A stretch of DNA of 64,000 bases from Hyphomicrobiales bacterium (GTDB taxonomy: Bacteria > Pseudomonadota > Alphaproteobacteria > Rhizobiales > Beijerinckiaceae): contig CANGPA010000004.1 of the NCBI GenBank assembly GCA_947455645.1, positions 1 to 64,000 on the forward strand. Reading direction: 5' to 3'. A program made the translations under genes and the position numbers. Shown here one piece after another: positions 1 through 9,598 of this stretch. Position 1 is the stretch's first letter. The number at the start of each line of letters is the position of its first letter. Under the pieces are notes generated by a model that ran no database searches, was not told the DNA's origin, and saw only the letters and a list, made by a program, of their open reading frames with translations.

Positions 1-854
1 AAGAACAGCGTGCATTGATGTTTGATACTATCGGACCAAAATTCACGTGCCGAAAATTTCTCGCGAATGAACACGCTACCGCCGTGAATGAGCACACCCA
101 GAGTCGACAAAATGCCCCCATTCGAATGATACATCGGCAAACAATCATAAAGACGATCCGCTGGTGTGACATTCATAACTGCCGAAAAGCCAAGCGCCAT
201 GGCGCTAACGCGATAATGATTGATATTCGCCGCTTTCGGCATGCCCGTGGTGCCCGACGTATAGACATACACACAGCGATCATCGAGCGTGAGAGAAGCC
301 CGTTCCTCGAGTAACAAAGGTTCTGCGGGATAAGCGTTGATGATCTCTTCGAGTCGATCAGAACGCTCACCACCATGCACGAAAAGTTGTGGCGCATCAT
401 CAAGCGTTTCGACAGCGGTTTGATAGATCTCGAGATAATCAGACGCAACGATGGCGAGTTTTGGTTTGACGATGCCGACGGAATGGTGAAGCGCTTGGCC
501 GGATTGACTCGTGTTGATCAATGCGGTGGCGCCCCCCGCACGCGCGATGCCCAACCAGATGCACAAATAGTCGGGCTTATTGGGCATCATCAACACAACG
601 GAATCGCCTTTTTGGAGTCCTTGCGCGCGCGCCCAACGGGCATAGCGATTGATCCGTTCGTTAAGGTGTTGGTAGGTGAGCGTTTCCTGCGCACTGACAA
701 GGGCGATGCGACCGGCATAGCGCGCGGCGACCAACTCGAGCCGCTCAAGAATTGTGATTTGTGGTGTGGCCTTAATCGGCTTGACGCGGTTGAGGGTACG
801 AAGCGCGCCGCGCAAATAGGCGACCTCGCTTTTCAGGCGCGACAAAGCCCTCAT
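1..854 (-). CDS. Long-chain acyl-CoA synthetase, N-terminal part (runs off left edge)
   Basis: The reverse strand reads without a stop from an ATG at 854 to the window edge, giving about 284 codons of an AMP-binding (ANL superfamily) enzyme. The adenylate-binding P-loop YTSGTTGMPK is visible near residue 200, followed by a region (AANINHYRV, then LPMYHSNGG) typical of FATP/very-long-chain acyl-CoA synthetases. A strong purine-rich ribosome site (GGGGGAGG) sits just before the ATG. The enzyme would activate fatty acids to acyl-CoA with ATP at the inner membrane. The C-terminal half lies outside the window, so completeness cannot be judged. Substrate chain length is inferred from family resemblance only. 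Confidence 0.88.
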   Translation of the reverse strand, partial: MRALSRLKSEVAYLRGALRTLNRVKPIKATPQITILERLELVAARYAGRIALVSAQETLTYQHLNERINRYARWARAQGLQKGDSVVLMMPNKPDYLCIWLGIARAGGATALINTSQSGQALHHSVGIVKPKLAIVASDYLEIYQTAVETLDDAPQLFVHGGERSDRLEEIINAYPAEPLLLEERASLTLDDRCVYVYTSGTTGMPKAANINHYRVSAMALGFSAVMNVTPADRLYDCLPMYHSNGGILSTLGVLIHGGSVFIREKFSAREFWSDSIKHQCTLF

Positions 855-881
855 AAATCGCCTCCCCCAATGATCATCGCT

Positions 882-2036
882 TCAGTTTGTCCGAAGCGAT
901 AATGGATTGTCGAGCATGGCGGAGCGGTCGGGCGTGTCAATCCCCGGTTGGCCGTTCATCGCTGCCCACAGCCGATCGATCGTATTTTTTTCGAGATCGC
1001 GCGTGATGAAAACAAGCCGCGTGCGGTGATCGGAATCAGGCCAAGCCGCCAAACGAAGCGGCGGATGAATGACATGCTGCACGGCATGAATCACCACGGG
1101 TCGTGCAGGATCATCTGTTAGTGATACAAGTCCCTTCAGACGCAAAAGGGCCGGCCCATGCGCGGATTGCAGCAAAGCAAGAAACATCTCGAAGGCTGCG
1201 GGCGTTATGCTGTCGGCGCTGGTCAGACAGAAGGCACGGATGTGATCATCATGCCGATTGACGTCATGGGCTTGGCCAAGATCATGAGGGCGAGGATCAT
1301 GATGGTGGGGATCATGATCGTGATGATGATGATGCTCATGGGGGTGACCGTGATGAGGATCATGGTCTGCATAGGCCTCGATTTTCAACCAGTCCGCGAC
1401 ATCGGGAATTTTTTCAGACAGAGCAAAGGGACCAAGTGCGATCAAGGCAGAGGCGGGCGCTTCGCCTTTTTGCGCATCGAGACGCGGAGCTGCAGGGTTG
1501 AGCGCTTTAAGACGCTCATCAAGCGCGACGGTATCGGAGACGAGATCGGTTTTTGTGATTACAAGACGATCGGCAATCGCGGCCTGTTTCACCGCTTCGC
1601 TGTGATGATCCAACGTGCTCATGCCATTGACGGCATCGATCAAAGTCACGACGCCGTCGAGCGCATAACGTGCAGCGAGATAGGGATGCGCAAGAAGCGA
1701 TTGCAAAACGGGTGCGGGGTCGGCAAGTCCTGTCGTTTCAATCACAATTCGTTTGAATTCATGAAGTACGCCGGTGTCGCGTTTTTTCATCAAGTCAGAC
1801 AGAGTGTCGACGAGGTCGCCGCGAATGGTGCAGCACAGACAGCCTGAAGCCATCAGCACCATGCCATCATCACGCGTTTCGATGAAGAGATGATCGAGCC
1901 CGATGTCACCAAATTCATTGATGATGACAATGGCGTCTGAAAGCGCTTCGTCTTTCAAAAGGCGATTGAGCAGCGTGGTTTTACCTGCGCCAAGAAAGCC
2001 TGTGAGGATGGTAACGGGGACGGGCTTTAAGGCCAT
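882..2036 (-). CDS. CobW/Zng1-family GTP-binding metallochaperone
   Basis: A 384-residue G3E-family GTPase. The Walker A motif GFLGAGKT is at residues 13-20, the metal-binding GCLCC motif at 65-69, ETTGLADP follows as switch/Walker B region, and TKTD gives guanine specificity. A long histidine-rich stretch lies around residues 224-262, before the CobW C-terminal domain. The family delivers metals (zinc, or cobalt in cobalamin synthesis) to client proteins. No zinc-uptake gene or Zur-like site is visible nearby, so the client and metal are unknown. The start lies 2 bp after the stop of the upstream EamA gene, which implies co-transcription and coupled translation. cobS-cobT lie 3 kb away on the other strand, which does not by itself make this CobW proper. 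Confidence 0.85.
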   Translation of the reverse strand: MALKPVPVTILTGFLGAGKTTLLNRLLKDEALSDAIVIINEFGDIGLDHLFIETRDDGMVLMASGCLCCTIRGDLVDTLSDLMKKRDTGVLHEFKRIVIETTGLADPAPVLQSLLAHPYLAARYALDGVVTLIDAVNGMSTLDHHSEAVKQAAIADRLVITKTDLVSDTVALDERLKALNPAAPRLDAQKGEAPASALIALGPFALSEKIPDVADWLKIEAYADHDPHHGHPHEHHHHHDHDPHHHDPRPHDLGQAHDVNRHDDHIRAFCLTSADSITPAAFEMFLALLQSAHGPALLRLKGLVSLTDDPARPVVIHAVQHVIHPPLRLAAWPDSDHRTRLVFITRDLEKNTIDRLWAAMNGQPGIDTPDRSAMLDNPLSLRTN

Positions 2037-2038
2037 GA

Positions 2039-2917
2039 TCAGGATGTTGCTTTTCGCTCGACCGCCATTGTGAGCGCGATGGCCAGAATGACAAGACCTC
2101 CGCCGGCATATTGTATCGGCAAGAGGCGCTCACCCAAGACGATTGCCGATGTGATGGCAGCCACAACCGGCTCGAGACAAAAGACGAGACCGGCAACAGA
2201 AGCGGAAATGGTTTGCAAAGCAAGAATTTGAAACGCAAAGCCCATCACAAATCCCCCAATCGTCAGCCAGATCGGAACTGCAGCGAGAATTTGTGTTTCA
2301 AAGGAAAAGACGCCACCCGTAGCCACAACGGATATCAACGCACCGGGCAGAACAATGGCTTGGGTGATGACAATTTTTGCCGCATTGCCCGTTGCGCGAC
2401 ATCGGGTGCCCGCAAAAAATTGCATTGCAGCCGAAACACTTGCGAGCGCGGCAAGAGCAACGCCCCTTATATCGAGATCGCCACTGGCGGTACCCAACAC
2501 AAGCACAACACCGACAAAGGCAAGAGCAACAATACCGAGCATTGCGGGTGTCAGGCGTTTCTTGTCGACAAATGGACTCGCGACCACGATGAGAATGGGA
2601 AACGTATAAAAGATAACGGCCGCCACAGTGATCGGTATAAAGGCCACCGATGACAAATAGCCGATGGATACGCCCATGCTTCCCAAACCGAGAAGCACGA
2701 GAGGTCCACGATCCGATCGCGGCACGCGCAAGGAGCCGCCGGTGAGCAGCGCAATCGCAAGACCGATGGCGATCATCACGAGCACGCGCTCGGCCACGAT
2801 CATGGGGCCTTGCACACCGAGCTCGGCCGAAATTTTTGCGAATGTTATATTGAACCCGTAGAAAAACGCGCCGATGAGGGCAAAGCCTATTCCACGTCCT
2901 GAATGCGAGGACTCCAC
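2039..2917 (-). CDS. EamA-family (DMT) transporter
   Basis: About 292 residues of alternating hydrophobic segments consistent with ten membrane helices in two EamA repeats, as in drug/metabolite exporters. I chose the GTG at 2917 because GGGGAG lies 7 bases upstream. A TTG start further upstream (2947) would add only hydrophilic residues and lacks a comparable site. The gene is immediately upstream of the CobW GTPase and divergent from a second EamA gene at 3110. The substrate cannot be predicted: the family exports amino acids, nucleotides and other metabolites. Confidence 0.8.
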   Translation of the reverse strand: MESSHSGRGIGFALIGAFFYGFNITFAKISAELGVQGPMIVAERVLVMIAIGLAIALLTGGSLRVPRSDRGPLVLLGLGSMGVSIGYLSSVAFIPITVAAVIFYTFPILIVVASPFVDKKRLTPAMLGIVALAFVGVVLVLGTASGDLDIRGVALAALASVSAAMQFFAGTRCRATGNAAKIVITQAIVLPGALISVVATGGVFSFETQILAAVPIWLTIGGFVMGFAFQILALQTISASVAGLVFCLEPVVAAITSAIVLGERLLPIQYAGGGLVILAIALTMAVERKATS

Positions 2918-3109
2918 GCGTTTCTCCCCTGTCGTGCGCCAAACCAAAAAGTTGTACGGCGCGCCTTTGTTCGTGTGAGCCAGTCCTACGCGGAGTGGGG
3001 TAATGCCTCAACCCTCGATTTCGGAGGGCTCCTCACCCGAAAGTGCGGTTGACCGCATCCGCAAAGGTCCTGAAATAAGCGGACCGCGCACTTTCAAGGA
3101 TGAATACCG

Positions 3110-3997
3110 ATGCTTTGGGCTCTTGCTGCCGTAATCGCCGCCGCCGCGCAAACGGCCCGCAATGCCATGCAACGGAGTTTGACTGCCCGCATTGGCACCG
3201 TGGGTGCCACGCAAGTGCGCTTTTTATACGGTTTTCCCTTCGCCCTTCTGTTTCTGACGGGTGTGGCAAGCGTGACGGGCGAAGGCGTTCCGTCTCCTGA
3301 TCTGCGGTTTTTCGGCTTCGCGCTGGCGGGTGCCGTGGCGCAGATTTTGGCAACGGGCCTAATGCTTCTCGCCATGAAAGAGCGGTCTTTCTCGGTGACC
3401 ACGGCTTACACCAAAACAGAGCCGGTGCAGGTGGCGCTGTTCGGCGCGGCGGTTTTGGGTGACACGCTCTCTGGGACCGGCCTCGCGGCCATTCTGGTGG
3501 CAACGCTGGGCGTGATCATGATGGCGGTAAAGCCGGGCGAACGGCTGACGGCGGCAGGGTTGAGACCCGCTCTTGCAGGGATGGCCGCGGGCGGCCTCTT
3601 TGCGCTGGCGGCTGTGGCCTTTCGGGGCGGTATTTTGGAGCTCGGCGATCGGTCCTTTGTGCTCAGAGCCTCGACCATGCTTGCGTGGTCGCTCGGGTTG
3701 CAGACGCTCATTCTTGTGGCGTGGATGGTCTTGTTCGACCGCAAAGCCCTGACTGCAAGCCTTTCGGTTTGGCGCTCCTCGCTGTTTGCGGGATTTATGG
3801 GGGCTTTTGCCTCACAATTCTGGTTTATCGGTTTTTCTCTCACCGCGGCGGGGAATGTGCGCACGCTCGGGCTTGTCGAAATGATTTTCGCGCAAGTGGT
3901 GACGCGCGGCCTTTTGAGTGAAGCCACAACCAAACGCGAGCTTTTCGGCATGGCGCTGATTCTGATTGGCGTCGCCGCGCTCTTGATGCTCGGCTAG
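3110..3997 (+). CDS. EamA-family (DMT) transporter
   Basis: A 295-residue polytopic membrane protein with two EamA-like halves and roughly ten hydrophobic helices. The ATG at 3110 has AGGA about ten bases upstream. It is transcribed divergently from another EamA gene and shares a 190-bp intergenic region with it. The last four bases overlap the stop of the convergent bolA. It is not a close duplicate of its divergent neighbour by eye: helix sequences differ throughout. Substrate unknown. Confidence 0.82.
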   Translation: MLWALAAVIAAAAQTARNAMQRSLTARIGTVGATQVRFLYGFPFALLFLTGVASVTGEGVPSPDLRFFGFALAGAVAQILATGLMLLAMKERSFSVTTAYTKTEPVQVALFGAAVLGDTLSGTGLAAILVATLGVIMMAVKPGERLTAAGLRPALAGMAAGGLFALAAVAFRGGILELGDRSFVLRASTMLAWSLGLQTLILVAWMVLFDRKALTASLSVWRSSLFAGFMGAFASQFWFIGFSLTAAGNVRTLGLVEMIFAQVVTRGLLSEATTKRELFGMALILIGVAALLMLG

Positions 3998-4254
3998 CCC
4001 GCCCGGGCGGAGATGGCCAATGCATGGAGGCCTTGGGCAAATTCGTCAGCCAACAGCGCATTGATGGCCCGATGCATATCGACACGGGTTTTGCCGGCAA
4101 AGGCCGCGCTCACAATGGTGATTGAAAAATGGGTTTCCCCACCCGGCCGGGCGCCCGCATGACCGGCATGCTGGTGGGAGTCATCCACAACGCTGAGCGT
4201 GATGGGGGTAAAAGCGGCCTTGAGCTTCTCTTCAATCCGGTCGCGCATGGTCAT
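3994..4254 (-). CDS. bolA: BolA-family protein
   Basis: An 86-residue BolA/IbaG-fold protein. Family features visible are the N-terminal helix (RDRIEEKLKAAF), the central strand with GGETHFSI, and the C-terminal helix-turn RVDMHRAINALLADEF with conserved Arg and His. BolA proteins partner with monothiol glutaredoxins in iron-sulfur cluster and iron homeostasis. The ATG at 4254 is preferred because AAGGA lies nine bases upstream; a TTG at 4263 is possible. It is divergent from the J-domain gene that precedes cobS, an arrangement common in Hyphomicrobiales. Confidence 0.9.
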   Translation of the reverse strand: MTMRDRIEEKLKAAFTPITLSVVDDSHQHAGHAGARPGGETHFSITIVSAAFAGKTRVDMHRAINALLADEFAQGLHALAISARAG

Positions 4255-4338
4255 TTTTGACAATCCTTACCTGTGCATCAATTCGCCTCGGGCAAACAAG
4301 ACTTGTTTGAACCCCCAAGCGGCGTCTATTTAGCGCTC

Positions 4339-4953
4339 ATGGATCCGAAGTCGAAACTCTACGATAAGATTCGCATTCCGCCACGCAGCCGCCGGGCCAG
4401 TGCCGAGGCGGAGACGCCGCGTTGCGAACATCCCGGTTGCACTGCGCCCGGACCTCACCGTGCGCCCAAGCGCCGCGGCGAGGAAGGGCGTTTTTGGCAA
4501 TTCTGCATGGCGCATGTGCGGGAATACAACCAATCCTATAATTATTTCGCCGGCATGACCGATGATGCGATCCGCTCCTATCAGAAGGAGGCGCTGATCG
4601 GGCACCGGCCCACGTGGAAACTCGGCGAAAACGCCGCCAGCGGCACAAGACGGTCAAAAAAGAAGGCGGAAGACGTCTATGTCGACCCGTTTGACCTGTT
4701 TGACAGCGCGGATACGAAGAAAACCAAGCGGAAAGCCGAGCCTGAAGGCCCGCGCGTCGGCACGCTGGCGCTCAAGGCCTATGAAACGCTTTCGCTCGAA
4801 GTGGGGTCTGATTCGGCCACTGTGCGGCTGCGCTACAAGGAACTCGTGAAGCGGTTCCACCCCGACGCCAATGGCGGCGACCGCTCGCTAGAGGACCGTC
4901 TCCGAGAGATCATCCATGCGTATAATACATTGAAAGCAGCGGGCCTCGCCTGA
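4339..4953 (+). CDS. J-domain (DnaJ-like) co-chaperone
   Basis: A 204-residue soluble protein with a C-terminal J domain (about residues 145-204) containing the HPD motif in RFHPDANGG, needed to stimulate DnaK ATPase. The N-terminal part is conserved in alphaproteobacterial homologues and contains paired cysteines (CEHPGCTAPG) near residue 30, possibly metal binding. The open frame extends upstream to 4273, but the ATG at 4339 begins the recognisable family sequence (MDPKSKLYDKIR). It lies between bolA (divergent) and cobS (same strand), suggesting a chaperone role linked to cobaltochelatase or iron-sulfur metabolism. That link is context only. Confidence 0.85.
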   Translation: MDPKSKLYDKIRIPPRSRRASAEAETPRCEHPGCTAPGPHRAPKRRGEEGRFWQFCMAHVREYNQSYNYFAGMTDDAIRSYQKEALIGHRPTWKLGENAASGTRRSKKKAEDVYVDPFDLFDSADTKKTKRKAEPEGPRVGTLALKAYETLSLEVGSDSATVRLRYKELVKRFHPDANGGDRSLEDRLREIIHAYNTLKAAGLA

Positions 4954-5075
4954 TAGAGAGAATGTATCGGGTTCGTATGTGAGCCCTTGAAATCCAAATC
5001 CGGACGATCGTGAGCGGTCATCCAGCGGCACCTGGAAGCGGTGTGTCGTTTTCGACATTGATGTGAGGTTCAAGC

Positions 5076-6059
5076 GTGACTGCCACCCATTCTGTTGCCG
5101 GTATGCCGGACATTACGGTTTCTGCACGAGACCTGTTTGGAATCGATTCCGATATCAAGGTGCCGGCCTATTCGGTTGCCGATGCCCATGTGCCGGATCT
5201 TGATCCCGATTATCTGTTCGACAAACAGACAACGCTCGCCATTCTCGCCGGCTTTGCTCGCAACCGCCGCGTGATGGTGTCGGGCTATCATGGCACGGGC
5301 AAATCAACCCATATCGAGCAAGTGGCCGCGCGGCTCAAATGGCCGTGCATCCGTATTAATCTTGACAGCCATGTGTCGCGCCTCGATCTCGTCGGCAAAG
5401 ATGCGATCGTGTTAAAGGACGGCAAACAGGTCACCGAATTTCAAGACGGTATTCTGCCTTGGGCTTTGCAGAATAATATCGCACTTGTGTTTGACGAATA
5501 TGATGCGGGTCGCCCCGATGTGATGTTCGTGATTCAACGCGTGCTGGAAGTGTCCGGCAAGTTGACGCTGCTTGATCAGAAGCGGGTGATCCGTCCGCAT
5601 GGTGCGTTTCGCTTGTTTGCCACCGCAAACACGGTTGGCCTTGGCGATACGTCGGGCCTTTATCACGGCACGCAACAGATCAACCAAGGACAGATGGATC
5701 GCTGGTCGATTGTTACAACGCTCAATTATTTGCCGCATGACAAGGAAGTTGAAATCGTGCTGGCAAAATCAAAGCACTATCAAACCAAAGAAGGTCGCGA
5801 CACGGTGAACCGCATGGTGCGCCTTGCCGATCTCACACGACAGGCGTTCATGAATGGTGATCTGTCCACCGTTATGAGCCCGCGTACCGTGATCACATGG
5901 GCCGAGAATGCGGAAATTTTTGGTGACATCGGCATGGCGTTCCGCCTGACCTTCATCAACAAATGCGACGAATTGGAACGTCCGCTTGTTGCGGAATTCT
6001 ATCAACGCAGTTTCGGTGAAGATTTGCCGGAAAGCGCGTTGAATGTCGCGTTAAGCTGA
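5076..6059 (+). CDS. cobS: Aerobic cobaltochelatase, AAA+ subunit CobS
   Basis: A 327-residue AAA+ ATPase of the MoxR-like clade. Walker A (GYHGTGKST) lies at residues 70-79 and Walker B (LVFDEYD) at about 137-142. The N-terminal segment with LFGID and [12 protein letters not shown] is characteristic of CobS. CobS assembles with CobT and drives CobN-catalysed insertion of cobalt into hydrogenobyrinate a,c-diamide in the aerobic B12 pathway. Translation starts at GTG, with GAGG upstream. It is followed by cobT after 19 bp, so the two are co-transcribed. cobN is not in the window. Confidence 0.95.
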   Translation: MTATHSVAGMPDITVSARDLFGIDSDIKVPAYSVADAHVPDLDPDYLFDKQTTLAILAGFARNRRVMVSGYHGTGKSTHIEQVAARLKWPCIRINLDSHVSRLDLVGKDAIVLKDGKQVTEFQDGILPWALQNNIALVFDEYDAGRPDVMFVIQRVLEVSGKLTLLDQKRVIRPHGAFRLFATANTVGLGDTSGLYHGTQQINQGQMDRWSIVTTLNYLPHDKEVEIVLAKSKHYQTKEGRDTVNRMVRLADLTRQAFMNGDLSTVMSPRTVITWAENAEIFGDIGMAFRLTFINKCDELERPLVAEFYQRSFGEDLPESALNVALS

Positions 6060-6078
6060 GGCGGAACGGCAAAGCATC

Positions 6079-7959
6079 GTGTCGACCTCAAACCGCAAAC
6101 CCGCACAACCCAAAGAAGCGCCTACCGAGCCGTTCAAGCGTGCGGTGGTGGGTGCCATGCGTGCGATTGCGGGCAAGAGCGAACTTGATGTGACATTTGC
6201 CAATGATCGCCCCGCTCTTTTGGGTGATCGCGCACGCCTGCCCGAACTGCCGCGCAAAATGACAAAGGCCGATGCCGCCATCTTGCGCGGTCATTCGGAT
6301 TCGATGGCGTTGCGTTTGTCTTGCCATAATGATGGCGTGCATCGCCGCCTGTTGCCTGAAGGCCAAACGGCCCGCGCGGTTTATGATGCGATTGAGCAGG
6401 CACGATGTGAATCGATTGGCGCGCGGCGCATGGACGGCGTTGCATCCAATCTCACCGCGATGCTGGAAGACAAATATCATCGCGGCAATTTTGATCAGGT
6501 CACCGAAGTCGCCGATGCGCCAATCGAAGAAGCGCTCGCCATGATGGTGCGTGAGCGGTTAACCGGCGCTCCGCCGCCTGCGGCCGCGCAAAGGCTCGTA
6601 GATCTTTGGCGGCCTTTCATCGAAACAAAGGCCGGAGCAAGTCTTGATGATTTGCAAAGCCGCATCGATGACCAGCGCGCCTTTGCGCGCGTCGTGCGCG
6701 ATCTGCTTGTAAAACTGGATATGGCTGAGGAGGCGGACGCCGACTCAGAAAGCAACGAACAAGACGAAGAGCAAAATTCGCAAAGCGAAAGCGAAGAGCA
6801 AGAAAGCGGCGAGAAGGAAGAGCAAACCTCGACCGAGGAATCGGAATCAAGCTCAGCCGAGGAGTCAGAAGCCGAGACCGAAGACGGTATGGCTGATGCG
6901 GAAGACGGGCCGACCGATGACGAGATGAGCGAAGACGATATGCCGGATACGGATGAGTCGGACTCAACGCCGCGTCCGCCGCCGCCGTCCCGTCCTGAAA
7001 AGCCTGTTTCTGATTATAAAGTCTTTTCGACCAAACATGATGAAACGATTGGTGCGGAAGATTTGTGTGATGGTGAAGAACTCACGCGCTTGCGGGCCTA
7101 TCTCGACAAGCAGATCAATCATCTCTCCGGCGTAGTCGCGCGCCTTGCCAATCGCTTGCAGCGCCGTTTGATGGCGCAACAAAATCGGGCATGGGAATTT
7201 GACCTTGAAGAAGGTGCGCTTGATCCAGCGCGTTTGACACGCATCATCATCGATCCTTACCAGCCGCTCTCGTTCAAACGTGAGAAAGATACGAATTTCC
7301 GCGACACCGTGGTGACGCTGTTGATTGATAATTCAGGATCAATGCGCGGACGCCCGATATCGGTTGCCGCAACATGCGCGGATATTCTCGCGCGGACGCT
7401 TGAGCGTTGCGGCGTGAAGACGGAGATTCTTGGCTTCACGACGCGCGCCTGGAAGGGCGGGCAATCCCGCGAATTCTGGCTGCAATCGGGCAAGCCCAAT
7501 ATGCCGGGTCGCCTGAATGATTTGCGTCACATCATCTACAAGGCCGCGGATGCGCCGTGGCGTCGCGCGCGCAAAAATCTCGGTCTGATGATGCGCGAAG
7601 GATTGCTCAAGGAAAACATTGATGGCGAGGCGCTGGATTGGGCGCATAAGAGATTGTTGGCGCGTCCCGAACAACGCAAAATTCTGATGATGATTTCGGA
7701 TGGCGCGCCGGTGGATGATTCAACCTTGTCGGTGAATCCCGGCAATTATCTTGAAAAGCATTTGCGTTTCGTGATCGATGAAATCGAAAACAGGTCGCCC
7801 GTTGAATTGATTGCCATCGGCATCGGTCATGATGTGACGCGTTATTATCGCCGCGCCGTGACGATCGTTGACGCCGAAGAACTTGGCGGTGCGATGACTG
7901 AAAAGCTCGCCGAACTTTTTGATGATAATGGGCCGGGCGACAAACGCCGCGCGGCGTGA
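6079..7959 (+). CDS. cobT: Aerobic cobaltochelatase subunit CobT
   Basis: A 626-residue protein with the CobT order: an N-terminal helical domain, a very acidic Glu/Asp/Ser linker (about residues 215-300), and a C-terminal von Willebrand A domain. The VWA metal-ion-dependent adhesion site DNSGSM is at residues 417-422, and ISDGAP follows in the same fold. CobT bridges the CobS ATPase ring to CobN. Translation starts at GTG, 19 bp after cobS. Length and domain order match the family, with no sign of damage. Confidence 0.95.
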   Translation: MSTSNRKPAQPKEAPTEPFKRAVVGAMRAIAGKSELDVTFANDRPALLGDRARLPELPRKMTKADAAILRGHSDSMALRLSCHNDGVHRRLLPEGQTARAVYDAIEQARCESIGARRMDGVASNLTAMLEDKYHRGNFDQVTEVADAPIEEALAMMVRERLTGAPPPAAAQRLVDLWRPFIETKAGASLDDLQSRIDDQRAFARVVRDLLVKLDMAEEADADSESNEQDEEQNSQSESEEQESGEKEEQTSTEESESSSAEESEAETEDGMADAEDGPTDDEMSEDDMPDTDESDSTPRPPPPSRPEKPVSDYKVFSTKHDETIGAEDLCDGEELTRLRAYLDKQINHLSGVVARLANRLQRRLMAQQNRAWEFDLEEGALDPARLTRIIIDPYQPLSFKREKDTNFRDTVVTLLIDNSGSMRGRPISVAATCADILARTLERCGVKTEILGFTTRAWKGGQSREFWLQSGKPNMPGRLNDLRHIIYKAADAPWRRARKNLGLMMREGLLKENIDGEALDWAHKRLLARPEQRKILMMISDGAPVDDSTLSVNPGNYLEKHLRFVIDEIENRSPVELIAIGIGHDVTRYYRRAVTIVDAEELGGAMTEKLAELFDDNGPGDKRRAA

Positions 7960-8002
7960 GCCGATAAGCGTCATTTTGTGTTTGCGTTTTGATTTAACAT
8001 AT

Positions 8003-8100
8003 CGTCATGCCTGCTCTTGGGGCGGGTATCCATGACTATCCTTCGATCAAACGAGCATCGTCTCAAGTCGTGGATGGCCGGGCTAAACGCGGCCATGACG
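8003..8100. repeat. Interspersed palindromic repeat of the alphaproteobacterial GGCCATGACG type
   Basis: This non-coding segment starts with CGTCATGCC and ends with GGCCATGACG, so its ends are inverted copies. It contains an inner hairpin (GGCC...GGCC). When translated it gives the peptide pattern MPALxAGIHxx...VDGRAKRGHD, which I recognise as the commonly mis-annotated translation of a repeat found many times in Hyphomicrobiales genomes. Only one copy was seen in this window. It separates cobT from the higBA module. Confidence 0.7.
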
Positions 8101-8150
8101 GATCAGAGAATGACGCATCAAATCATGATGCGTGCGGCGTGAGACTCTTT

Positions 8151-8441
8151 TCAGACAATCGCGATTTTCAATTGTCGGCCAAGCGCCTGCGCGGCGCGGG
8201 ACAATGTGCCAAGAGTCAAGGATTGGTTATCCGGATCGAGTAAGCGGTCCAATTGGCGGCGATCTGTTTTCATCCGCGCTGCCATTTCTGTTTTTGTGAT
8301 GCCTTGTTTTTTCATCGACTCCTCAATTTGCCAAGCAAGCACACGCTTGATCGCAACAGCTTCTGTTTCTGCACGTAGGCCTTGCTCATCAAGAAAATCG
8401 TCAAATGTTTCGGTGCTGATGTTTTTATGTTTTTTACGCAT
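8151..8441 (-). CDS. higA: HigA/XRE-type antitoxin
   Basis: A 96-residue helix-turn-helix protein. The HTH is in the C-terminal half (ITKTEMAARMKTDRRQLDRLL), resembling XRE-family antitoxins. The ATG at 8441 overlaps the last 8 bases of the toxin gene and is preceded by AAGGAG, so the start is well supported; an upstream extension would lie inside the toxin frame. The antitoxin would neutralise the partner toxin and repress the operon by binding the palindrome upstream of higB. Confidence 0.82.
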   Translation of the reverse strand: MRKKHKNISTETFDDFLDEQGLRAETEAVAIKRVLAWQIEESMKKQGITKTEMAARMKTDRRQLDRLLDPDNQSLTLGTLSRAAQALGRQLKIAIV

Positions 8442-8787
8442 CTTCACACTCCTTTTTACGCTTGATCGCGAGCGTAAGGTCATGCTGCGGCGTCGCTTGT
8501 GTCTTCTTTAAAAAGCCATGCAGCAAAATCATCTCACTCTCAATCATCACAAATAAAACTCGTGCAATACGCCCTTGAGTCAGTGAACTTCTCACTTCCC
8601 AAATTCCGTGACCCAAAGAGCGGCATACAGGCATACCGATGGGCCATCCAAACTCAACCGTTTGAATATCTTGCCCGATCATGCGCCGATCATCGCTTGA
8701 AAGATCAAGCAACCATTCCCGCACAGGCTTTGATCCCGTTGCGGTTTGATAAAAACGCGCCGTAACTTTTTTCGGCAGCGAAACCAT
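8434..8787 (-). CDS. higB: RelE/HigB-like toxin (phage Gp49-like family)
   Basis: A 117-residue small basic protein of the RelE/ParE superfamily, Gp49-like branch. Visible features are FYQTATGSKPVREWLLDL at the N-terminus, the GIWEVRSSL strand, IARVLF, and the LLHGFLKKTQ terminus. Family members are ribosome-dependent mRNA interferases. The toxin gene comes first and overlaps higA by 8 bp, the usual higBA order. Catalytic activity is inferred from family membership. The pair sits with a dispersed repeat in an otherwise conserved cobT-rpmB interval, which suggests a later insertion. Confidence 0.82.
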   Translation of the reverse strand: MVSLPKKVTARFYQTATGSKPVREWLLDLSSDDRRMIGQDIQTVEFGWPIGMPVCRSLGHGIWEVRSSLTQGRIARVLFVMIESEMILLHGFLKKTQATPQHDLTLAIKRKKECEDA

Positions 8788-8795
8788 AGATAAGA

Positions 8796-8813
8796 CGTGT
8801 CATTTTTGACACG
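8796..8813. promoter_or_regulatory. Palindromic operator upstream of higBA
   Basis: A perfect inverted repeat CGTGTCA-TTTT-TGACACG lies 9 bp upstream of the higB start. A TTGACA hexamer on the reverse strand lies just beyond it at 8817-8822. Position and symmetry fit an operator bound by HigA or the HigBA complex. No good -10 at standard spacing was found, so the promoter itself is uncertain. Confidence 0.6.
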
Positions 8814-8852
8814 AATTGTCAAGGCAAATTTCAATGCCGCGCGGCGTGCGTT

Positions 8853-9518
8853 TTAGCCAGCCGTTTTCTCGGCGCGTTCCATCGGCAAGATCACACTCAT
8901 CAATGCGCCATAGGGCAGCAGCGCGATGAGCGCGACGAGCATCTTCACCGAGAAGTCGAAGATGGCGAGGCTCTGCCACCGCAAAACCATTTGACCGGCA
9001 ACAGATACGGCTTCGGCCATATAGCTTAAATCATCTGGATTGGTTTGAAGAGCGACATCAAGGAACTGCGGAAAAATAGCTGCGAAAGCGAGTGAGAAGA
9101 AGAGTATCGTATCAAGCGCTGAACCTATGACGCTGCCCACGAAAGGTGCGCGCCACCACGCCTGTCGCCGCAAGCGGTTGAACACCGTGATGTCGAGCAA
9201 TTGACCCACGAGAAACGCCGTGCCCGAAGCCAGCGCAATGCGCGGTGTGGCGAGCCAGATCGACAACACAACAGCAACTGCAAAGCCTGCGACAACCAAT
9301 TGACGGGCGACGCGCGGACCATAGCAACGATTGGTCAAATCTGTGACGAGAAACGCCACCGGATAGGTGAATGCGCCCCAAGTGAGATAATCACCAAGGC
9401 CAAAAGGCTCGAAGGGATATTGAACGAGAATGTTGGAGGCCACGACGACGAGAGTCATGGCCAAGACCGGCAGAATGAGCCGGCGAAGAGGGAGGGAGGT
9501 CATCGCACTGTCCTTCAC
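8853..9518 (-). CDS. yhhQ: Queuosine precursor transporter (YhhQ/DUF165 family)
   Basis: A 221-residue inner-membrane protein with about six hydrophobic helices. The family signature region is visible: GAFTYPVAFLVTDLTNRCYG, then GTAFLVGQLLDI and the FVGSVIGSALDTILFF helix. YhhQ/QPTR imports preQ0/preQ1 for tRNA queuosine synthesis. An internal ATG at 9503 could also be the start. No queuosine genes are adjacent, and I saw no preQ1 riboswitch pattern in the 80-bp leader. The gene lies downstream of rpmB on the same strand. Confidence 0.88.
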   Translation of the reverse strand: MKDSAMTSLPLRRLILPVLAMTLVVVASNILVQYPFEPFGLGDYLTWGAFTYPVAFLVTDLTNRCYGPRVARQLVVAGFAVAVVLSIWLATPRIALASGTAFLVGQLLDITVFNRLRRQAWWRAPFVGSVIGSALDTILFFSLAFAAIFPQFLDVALQTNPDDLSYMAEAVSVAGQMVLRWQSLAIFDFSVKMLVALIALLPYGALMSVILPMERAEKTAG

Positions 9519-9598
9519 GCTGACGGCAAATTACCGACGCAATTTCGTACTCTACGAGCGGCTGACGGCAGAGGCCGACGCCGAAAGAAGGTCTTCAA

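Noticed and set aside
1158-1847. Long open frame opposite the CobW GTPase gene
   Set aside because: It is antisense to a well-supported protein; its Met/Ile-rich stretch is the mirror of the histidine-rich linker.
8007-8243. Small open frame downstream of cobT
   Set aside because: It translates the dispersed repeat (VDGRAKRGHD pattern), a known annotation artefact, and runs into higA.
9519-9598. preQ1 riboswitch before the queuosine transporter gene
   Set aside because: The short leader does not show the conserved preQ1 aptamer pattern.
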